Of a stretch of 64,000 nucleotides of DNA, positions 58,970 through 64,000 are shown piece after piece (positions within the stretch are counted from its first letter, which is position 1; each line of letters opens with the position of its first letter). The stretch is from CBDBCU01 sp965203435 (GTDB lineage Bacteria; Chloroflexota; Dehalococcoidia; Lucifugimonadales; UBA3495), in NCBI GenBank assembly GCA_965203435.1, contig CBDBCU010000001.1, positions 62,001-126,000 on the forward strand. The letters are read 5' to 3'. A model generated the notes under the pieces. It did not search any database. It saw nothing but the letters and a program-made list of their open reading frames with translations, and was not told the DNA's origin. The position numbers were made by a program, and so were the translations under genes.

Positions 58970-59365
58970 ATGCCCCGCATCAAGCACATTGCCATCCGCA
59001 CCCCTGACCCGGAACAGACCGCCGCCTTTTACTGCCAGGTGTTCGGCCTGGAGGAAGTGGGCAAGGCCGGCGCCGGCTGCTACTTGTCCGACGGCTACAT
59101 CAACCTGGCGATCCTCAAGTCCATTGAGCAGGGCGGGGCCGAAAGCCCCCGGGATGTGGCCGGTTACGCCGGCATCGACCACCTGGGCTTTATGGTCGAG
59201 GATATGGACGAAACCTGCGCCAAGCTGGAAGCCGCCGGGGCCCGCCCCCTGCACCAGCGCATCGAGATGAACAACCCGGCCGGCCAGTCCTACTACGAGC
59301 TGAAGTACCGGGGGCCGGACGAACAGGTCATCGATGTTTCCGGCTCCGGCTGGATTGGCACCTAA
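58970..59365 (+). CDS. VOC-family (glyoxalase-like) protein
   Basis: A 131-residue vicinal-oxygen-chelate protein with two beta-alpha-beta-beta-beta modules. RIKHIAIRTPDPEQTAAFYCQVFGLEEVGKA and GIDHLGFMVEDMDETCAKLEAAGA are the paired module starts; metal ligands would be His6 and His84-type residues (IKHIAIR; IDHLGF). YYELKYRGPDEQVIDV is the usual end. AAAGGAGG precedes the ATG. Substrate unknown; glyoxalases, dioxygenases and resistance proteins share this fold. Confidence 0.9.
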   Translation: MPRIKHIAIRTPDPEQTAAFYCQVFGLEEVGKAGAGCYLSDGYINLAILKSIEQGGAESPRDVAGYAGIDHLGFMVEDMDETCAKLEAAGARPLHQRIEMNNPAGQSYYELKYRGPDEQVIDVSGSGWIGT

Positions 59366-59396
59366 ACCGGCCGGTAAACCGGATTGCAGAACCGCC

Positions 59397-59432
59397 CCGC
59401 CCCGCCCGGAATCCGGGCGGGGCGGTTTTATT
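59397..59432 (+). terminator. Rho-independent terminator of the VOC gene
   Basis: CCGCCCCGCCCGG-AAT-CCGGGCGGGGCGG, a 13-bp perfect stem with a 3-base loop, followed by TTTTATT. Confidence 0.9.
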
Positions 59433-59472
59433 GCGGAATTAGAGGCCGGTTAATCTATTAGGCAACGGTCAA

Positions 59473-60573
59473 TCAGTCCGCCAGGGCCAAGCCGTCGACA
59501 AACGGCCGGAACTGATGGCCCTCCCGCATCCGGATGGCTACCGGCGTGCCGGGAGCGTATTCCGCCGTGTGGGAATTAAGGCAGCGGACTACGCAACCGT
59601 CGGGCAGGGCTACCTGATAGAGATAAAAGGGGCCGCGAAACTCCCGGTCGACAATGACGCCGCGGCCCGGATTGGCCGGAAAGCAATCCAGGCAGTCGGG
59701 ACGGGCCATAACTTCCAGCCGCCCGCCGCCGGGGGCCGCCGGCCAGGCCAGAGAGCCGAGGGCCGTAGTTATCCGTCCCTTTTCCCACTGGGCCGGCAGG
59801 AAATCGGCCGCCCCCATAAACTCAGCGACAAAACGGCTGACCGGGCGATGAAAAACCTCCTCGGGATGGCCCTGCTGCTCCACCCGCCCCTGGCTCATTA
59901 CCATAACCCGGTCGCCCACATACATCGCCTCCTCCTGGTCATGAGTAACCAGAATGGCGGTAATGCCCTGCTCCCGCAAAATGGTCATCACTTCCCGGCG
60001 CACCTGTTCCCGCAAGCCGGCATCCAGACTGGAAAAGGGTTCGTCTAATAGCAGCAGCTGCGGCCGGGGGGCCAAGGCCCGGGCCAGGGCTACCCGCTGC
60101 TGCTGCCCGCCGGACAGCTGATGCGGCAGCCGCCGATCCAGGCCGGTCAAGCCGGTCAATTCCAGGGCTTCCGCTACCCGCGGCCGCCGGTCGGAACGGC
60201 GCGGCAGGCCGTAGGCAATGTTCTGCGCCACGGTGAGATGGGGGAAAAGGGCCCCCTCTTGAAAGACCATTCCCACTTGCCGCTTTTCCGGGGGGACGCT
60301 GCGGCCGGCTTGATAGACCGGCCGGCCGGCAATGGCGACGCGGCCGGCGTCCGGAGCGCAGAAACCGGCAATCAGGCGGAGGGCGGTGCTTTTGCCGCAG
60401 CCGCTGGGGCCGAGGAGGGCGGCCACCTGTCCCGCCGCCAGGGTCAGGGAAAGATTGTCCACGGCCAGCGTCTCGCCAAACCGCTTGGTCAGGCCGGCGC
60501 ATTCCAGCATCGGGGCCGCCGGCGCGGCCGCCGCCGCCCGGGCGACCGCCCTTATTTCCGTGTTGACTGCCAT
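59473..60573 (-). CDS. Ferric-iron-type ABC transporter ATPase (FbpC-like)
   Basis: A 366-residue ATPase of the FbpC/PotA class. Walker A is GPSGCGKST, Q-loop MVFQEGALFPHLTV, signature LSGGQQQRVALARALA, Walker B LLLLDEPFSSLD, switch STHDQEE-type VTHDQEEAMYVGDR; a TOBE-like domain follows. It is divergent from the iron-binding protein and permease genes, so the three make one transporter. ATG 60573 is used because AAAGGA lies 6 bases upstream; the ATG 6 bases further back would overlap that site. Confidence 0.92.
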   Translation of the reverse strand: MAVNTEIRAVARAAAAAPAAPMLECAGLTKRFGETLAVDNLSLTLAAGQVAALLGPSGCGKSTALRLIAGFCAPDAGRVAIAGRPVYQAGRSVPPEKRQVGMVFQEGALFPHLTVAQNIAYGLPRRSDRRPRVAEALELTGLTGLDRRLPHQLSGGQQQRVALARALAPRPQLLLLDEPFSSLDAGLREQVRREVMTILREQGITAILVTHDQEEAMYVGDRVMVMSQGRVEQQGHPEEVFHRPVSRFVAEFMGAADFLPAQWEKGRITTALGSLAWPAAPGGGRLEVMARPDCLDCFPANPGRGVIVDREFRGPFYLYQVALPDGCVVRCLNSHTAEYAPGTPVAIRMREGHQFRPFVDGLALAD

Positions 60574-60646
60574 TATCATCCTTTGCCGGGCCGGGAAGGA
60601 CCGCGGCGTTAATCGCTTGGTATGAATGGAAATTTAAGGTTGGGCA

Positions 60647-60675
60647 ATTTTACCGGTTAATTATGGCAAATGCAA
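60647..60675 (-). promoter_or_regulatory. Promoter of the iron-transport ATPase gene
   Basis: On the minus strand, TTGCAT (60670-60675), a 17-bp spacer and TAAAAT (60647-60652), about 75 bases before the ATG. Confidence 0.55.
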
Positions 60676-60942
60676 CCCGCTATAACCCTACATATCGAAA
60701 AGATTTCGTTCCATTACCGGGTATTTATCCTTTAACAAGGTTAGGGTAATCCCGCAATCGGCTCAGGATGAGCCTTCAGCAGGTTCAGGATGAGCGGGGG
60801 ATACCCTAGTCACCGCCCGGAACGGGATGGGGAAATTGCGGCTAATCGGCAATGGCCGAGGGGGTTTAACGGCCAGACGGGAGCCGGGTTGAATTGCCGG
60901 CATAGGAAAGAAAGCAATTTGCCATCTTATTCTAAATAAGTG

Positions 60943-60971
60943 TTGACACTATCATTTTGATATGATATTGT
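60943..60971 (+). promoter_or_regulatory. Promoter of the iron-binding protein gene with overlapping operator
   Basis: TTGACA (60943-60948), a 17-bp spacer and TATTGT (60966-60971). An exact inverted repeat, TATCAT-TTTGAT-ATGATA (60950-60967), lies across the spacer and reaches the -10, where a Fur- or DtxR-type repressor would block polymerase. Confidence 0.6.
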
Positions 60972-60982
60972 CTTATTGATTT

Positions 60983-60999
60983 GGTAAGGGATACTTACC
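60983..60999. repeat. Short inverted repeat downstream of the iron promoter
   Basis: GGTAAG-GGATA-CTTACC, 6-bp arms and 5-bp spacer, just downstream of the expected start. It may be a second operator or part of the leader RNA. Confidence 0.5.
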
Positions 61000-61178
61000 G
61001 AAAAAATATGTATATACTTACTTACGGAAAACATCCGGGCGCGTCCGTTTTTCTTTTCCGTTCTCCTCCCCGGACGGAGAGGGCGGGCGCGCCGTTCCTT
61101 TCCCTGAGTTAGGGCATCGCAGTTCCCGGGCCAAGCAGCCCGGAACTGACTTTAACCATATCGGAGGTCTGGGAAGTT

Positions 61179-62420
61179 ATGGCACGGATTATCCGGTTCA
61201 GCCGGAACCTGGGAATGGCCCTGCTGCTGGCGGGGCTGCTGGCCCTGCTGGCCTGCGGCCCGGCGGCGCAGCCGCCGCAGGTGGTGGAAAAAGAGGTGGT
61301 GGTGGAGAAGGAGGTGGTCAAAGAGGTGCCCCGGGAGGTGGTGGTCGAGAAGGAAGTAGTCCGGGAAGTCCCGGTGAACGTGGTGGTCGAGCGGGAAGTG
61401 GTGCGGGAAGTGCCTAAAGAGGTGGTGGTGCCGCAGGAAGTGGTCAAGGAAGTTACCCGGGAAGTAGTGGTCGATCGGCCGGCCGACCCGGGAAAACTGG
61501 TCATTTACTCCGGTCGCAGCGAATCCCTGGTGGACAGCATTATCCGCCAGTTCGGGGATGTTACCGGCATTGAGGTGCAGGTGAAGTACGCCGGGACGCC
61601 GCAGCTGGCGGCTACCCTGCTCGAGGAAGGGGCCAATTCCCCGGCGGATGTTTTCTTTGCCCAGGATCCGGGCGGCTTGGGGGCGGTGGAGGCTATGTTT
61701 GCGCCGTTGCCCGCCGACCTGCTGGGCCAGGTGCCGGAATGGGCCCGGTCGCCGCAGGGCAAATGGGTGGGCATTTCCGGCCGCTCGCGGACGGTAGTTT
61801 ATAATACCGACCGGCTGACCGCGGCCGACCTGCCGGATGATATGTTCGGCTTTACCGACCCGGCGTGGCGAGACCGCATCGGCTGGGCGCCGACCAACGC
61901 CTCTTTCCAGACGATGGTAACGGCCATGCGAGCCGAGTGGGGCGAGGAACGGACGCGGCAGTGGCTGGAGGGCATCAAGGCCAACAACGCCCGCATTTAT
62001 CCCAAGAACACGCCGCAGGTCGCGGCCGCCGCCGCCGGGGAAATCGATGTAGGCTTTGTCAACCACTACTACCTGTTCCGGTTCCTGGCTGAGGAGGGGG
62101 ACGACTTTTCGGCGCGGAATTATCATCCCCGCGGCGGCGGGCCGGGGGCTATCGTAATGGTAGCCGGAGCCGGCATCCTGTCCTCCGGGGAAAATCCGGA
62201 GAACGCGCAGAAGTTTCTCGAGTTTATGCTGTCGCCGGTAGCCCAGCAGTATTTTGCCGGGCAGACCTTTGAGTATCCCCTGGTGGATGGGGTAAAGACG
62301 GCCCGGTCGCAGCTGCTGGTGCCGCTGGCCGACATCGTAAAACCCGATTTGACCGCCGGCGACTTGACGGACTTGACCGGAACCCAAGCCCTGTTGCAGG
62401 AAACGGGAGTCCTGCCCTAA
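61179..62420 (+). CDS. Ferric-iron-binding lipoprotein (FbpA/FutA-like)
   Basis: A 413-residue secreted lipoprotein. The signal peptide ends LLALLACGP with lipobox Cys26. A repetitive Val/Glu/Lys/Arg stalk (EKEVVVEKEVVKEVPREVV, residues about 36-105) follows, a hallmark of Chloroflexota lipoproteins. The binding domain begins KLVIYSGRSESLVDSIIRQFG and matches FbpA/FutA: ADVFFAQDPGGLGAVEA, WVGISGRSRTVVYNTDRL, FVNHYYLFRF (Tyr iron ligands) and the long C-terminal helix. Its permease gene follows 156 bases later. Confidence 0.94.
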   Translation: MARIIRFSRNLGMALLLAGLLALLACGPAAQPPQVVEKEVVVEKEVVKEVPREVVVEKEVVREVPVNVVVEREVVREVPKEVVVPQEVVKEVTREVVVDRPADPGKLVIYSGRSESLVDSIIRQFGDVTGIEVQVKYAGTPQLAATLLEEGANSPADVFFAQDPGGLGAVEAMFAPLPADLLGQVPEWARSPQGKWVGISGRSRTVVYNTDRLTAADLPDDMFGFTDPAWRDRIGWAPTNASFQTMVTAMRAEWGEERTRQWLEGIKANNARIYPKNTPQVAAAAAGEIDVGFVNHYYLFRFLAEEGDDFSARNYHPRGGGPGAIVMVAGAGILSSGENPENAQKFLEFMLSPVAQQYFAGQTFEYPLVDGVKTARSQLLVPLADIVKPDLTAGDLTDLTGTQALLQETGVLP

Positions 62421-62439
62421 AAATCCGCCAATCCCAAAG

Positions 62440-62555
62440 TTCCGTTCGGTGGCGGCGTATAATCCGCTCACCCTGAACTTGTTGAAGGGTTGCTTGAACC
62501 GGCTACGGGATCATCCCGAATCCCTTGACGGGATAATCGCCGCCACTGAACGGAA
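62440..62555. repeat. Family A copy inside a 24-bp locus-specific hairpin
   Basis: TTCCGTTCGGTGGCGGCGTA (62440-62459, continuing to 62463) is nearly exactly inverted at 62532-62555. A degenerate family A core (CACCCTGAACTTGTTGAAGG) lies between. The element separates the iron-binding protein from its permease gene and might attenuate expression of the permease. Confidence 0.75.
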
Positions 62556-62576
62556 TCAGTCCCAGGAGGGCTTTTC

Positions 62577-64000
62577 TTGTCCCTTGCTATTGCCAACCGC
62601 CTCGGCGCGCTCCGGCGGCGGGCCGGAATTGGCAGCGGGCCGCCGCCCTTTATCTGGGCGCCGGCCCTGATTATTGGCGGACTGCTACTGCTGTCGCCGG
62701 TCTATCTGGCGGTGCGCTCGGCCGGGGCCGGCGTAGAGTTCTGGGACGCCTTTCTGCGGGTGCGGGTACTGGAAATCCTGCTGCGTACCCTGCTGCTGGT
62801 AGCCACGGTGACTATCGCCTCCATCCTGCTGGCGGTGCCACTGGCTTGGCTGACGGTGCGTACCGACCTGCCGCTGGCCCGGCTCTGGGGCGTGCTGACC
62901 GCCCTGCCGCTGGTCATCCCCAGCTATGTGGCCGGCTTTATCGTAGTGGTCGCCCTGGGGCCGCGGGGAATGTTGCAGGGATTCCTCGAAACTCCGCTAG
63001 GCATTGACCGCCTGCCGGACATCAACGGCTTTCCCGGAGCCTTGCTTACCCTGACTTTCCTGAGCTATCCCTATGTGCTGCTGACGGTGCGGGGGGCTTT
63101 GCAGCGATTGGATCCGGCCTTGGAGGAATCCTCCCGGGGTTTGGGTTATGGCCGGTGGGGGACTTTTCGGCGGGTAACACTGCCCCTACTGCGCCCGGCC
63201 CTTACCGCCGGCGGCCTGCTGGTAGCCCTCTACACCCTGAGCGATTTCGGGGCCGTTTCCCTGCTGCGCTACGAAACCTTTACCTGGGCCATTTTCGTCC
63301 AGTATAACGCCGCCCTGGATCGCACCTTGGGGGCGGCTTTTTCCCTGGCCTTGGTCGCCCTGGCTTTGACTTTCCTGGCCGGAGAATATGTGACCCGGGG
63401 TCGTTCCCGCTATTACCGGGTGGATCAGGGCGCGGCCCGGCCGCCGGCCCTGGTGGCCTTGGGCCGCTGGCGGTGGCCGGCCCTGGGCTTTTGCGCCGCA
63501 GTCGCCCTGATTGCCTTGGCCCTGCCGATGGCGGTGCTGGGCTATTGGGTAGTGCGGGGGGTGAGCGCCGGAGAGCCGTTGCTGCTGCTGTGGGGCGACG
63601 CCTGGAACTCCCTGTATGTTTCCGGCCTGGCCGCCGCGGCTACTATCATCGCCGCCTTTCCGGTAGCGACTCTGGAAGTAAGGTATCCCGGCCTGTTGAG
63701 CGCCTTGCTGGAGCGGATAGCCTATGTGGGCTTTGCCTTGCCCGGCATCGCCGTGGCCCTGGGCCTGGTGTTTTTCGGGGCCAACTTTGCAGGATTCCTG
63801 TATCAGAGTTTAGGATTGCTGGTGCTGGCTTACGGGATACTGTTTCTGCCGACGGCGGTAGCGGCGGTGCGGACTTCCCTGCTGCAAGTCAGCCCCGGCG
63901 TCGAGGAAGCGGCGCGCAGCCTGGGCCGAGGGCCGCTGCGGGTGTTTCTCACAGTTACCCTGCCTTTGGTCTGGCCGGGCCTCCTGTCCGGGGCCGCCCT
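62577..64000 (+). CDS. Ferric-iron ABC transporter permease (FbpB-like; 3' end outside window)
   Basis: 474 codons are in the window and the frame continues off the right edge. It is a fused two-domain permease with about 12 helices in total. Two EAA-type loops can be seen: EESSRGLGYGRWGTFRRVTL (about residues 182-201) and EEAARSLGRGPLRVFLTVTL (about 444-463). This duplicated layout is typical of FbpB/FutB. The start is TTG 62577, with CAGGAGGG 6-8 bases upstream. It completes the transporter with genes at 61179 and 59473. Confidence 0.93.
   Translation, partial: MSLAIANRLGALRRRAGIGSGPPPFIWAPALIIGGLLLLSPVYLAVRSAGAGVEFWDAFLRVRVLEILLRTLLLVATVTIASILLAVPLAWLTVRTDLPLARLWGVLTALPLVIPSYVAGFIVVVALGPRGMLQGFLETPLGIDRLPDINGFPGALLTLTFLSYPYVLLTVRGALQRLDPALEESSRGLGYGRWGTFRRVTLPLLRPALTAGGLLVALYTLSDFGAVSLLRYETFTWAIFVQYNAALDRTLGAAFSLALVALALTFLAGEYVTRGRSRYYRVDQGAARPPALVALGRWRWPALGFCAAVALIALALPMAVLGYWVVRGVSAGEPLLLLWGDAWNSLYVSGLAAAATIIAAFPVATLEVRYPGLLSALLERIAYVGFALPGIAVALGLVFFGANFAGFLYQSLGLLVLAYGILFLPTAVAAVRTSLLQVSPGVEEAARSLGRGPLRVFLTVTLPLVWPGLLSGAA

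Larger units (their letters stand above)
60574..61178. other. Regulatory region between the divergent iron-transport genes
   Basis: No gene is seen. Divergent promoters face the ATPase (60647-60675) and the binding protein (60943-60971). Two inverted repeats lie between and beyond them (TATCAT-6-ATGATA at 60950, GGTAAG-5-CTTACC at 60983). Family A fragments occupy about 60729-60795. A GC-rich stretch (61035-61090) could form hairpins in the leader. The AT content is well above the window average. Confidence 0.6.

Overview
The window is a 64-kb piece of a GC-rich bacterial chromosome. The gene content suggests a Chloroflexota bacterium, most likely a Dehalococcoidia or SAR202-type lineage. The evidence is two luciferase-like monooxygenases, an amidase, an HpcH-type aldolase, lipoproteins with Ala/Pro-rich or Val/Glu-repeat linkers after the lipobox, frequent TTG/GTG starts and abundant short palindromic repeats. 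This is inference; there is no 16S gene here. Housekeeping genes (recF, rnpB, asnS, gatCA, panB, tRNA-Ile) show it is chromosome. Long antisense reading frames are common because of the GC content and are not genes.

Layout. 1-8.9 kb (mostly minus strand): MscS channel (cut by the window edge), RecF, a Fur-family regulator, a fused restriction-methyltransferase, tRNA-Ile(GAT) and an SxtJ/DUF5989/NodU-carbamoyltransferase operon. 9.2-25 kb (plus): a permuted ATP-grasp/transglutaminase/alpha-E operon, a YdeI-like protein, an MFS exporter, a MetE-like enzyme, a luciferase-like oxidoreductase, a second fused methyltransferase, a HicBA module, a DCC thiol protein, an OsmC-family gene with an in-frame TGA at the catalytic Cys position (probable selenoprotein) and a long amidase. 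25-32 kb: peptide-type ABC binding protein and two permeases, a second luciferase-like enzyme and a 99-bp tandem array. 32-34.4 kb: a tubulin/FtsZ-like GTPase plus a membrane-anchored partner. 34.6-41.4 kb: panB, a DUF2520 reductase, a P1 peptidase, an SbcD-like nuclease, a zinc-ribbon coiled coil, RNase P RNA and an aldolase. 41.4-46.4 kb: an accessory island with a cut-off SNF2 helicase tail and four linked genes (GHKL ATPase, unknown, DUF6339-like, PAPS-reductase-like), a candidate defence operon. 46.7-64 kb: PHP protein, two MaoC-type dehydratases, an orphan ABC ATPase, SDR, gatCA, HigBA, asnS, a sulfopyruvate-decarboxylase-like operon with a decayed paralogue, a DNA methyltransferase, a DtxR-type regulator, CoA-binding and VOC proteins, and a divergent ferric-iron ABC transporter that runs off the right edge.

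Intergenic space carries at least three families of short repeats. Family A has a core like CATCCTGAACTTGTTGAAGG and repeatedly sits in the loop of locus-specific hairpins. Family B is a ~100-bp MITE-like unit with 30-bp inverted ends. Family C is a perfect 31-bp inverted repeat. Many promoters share a -10 box followed directly by GGG (TATAATGGG). All functions come from reading the protein sequences and remembered family features; no search was run.
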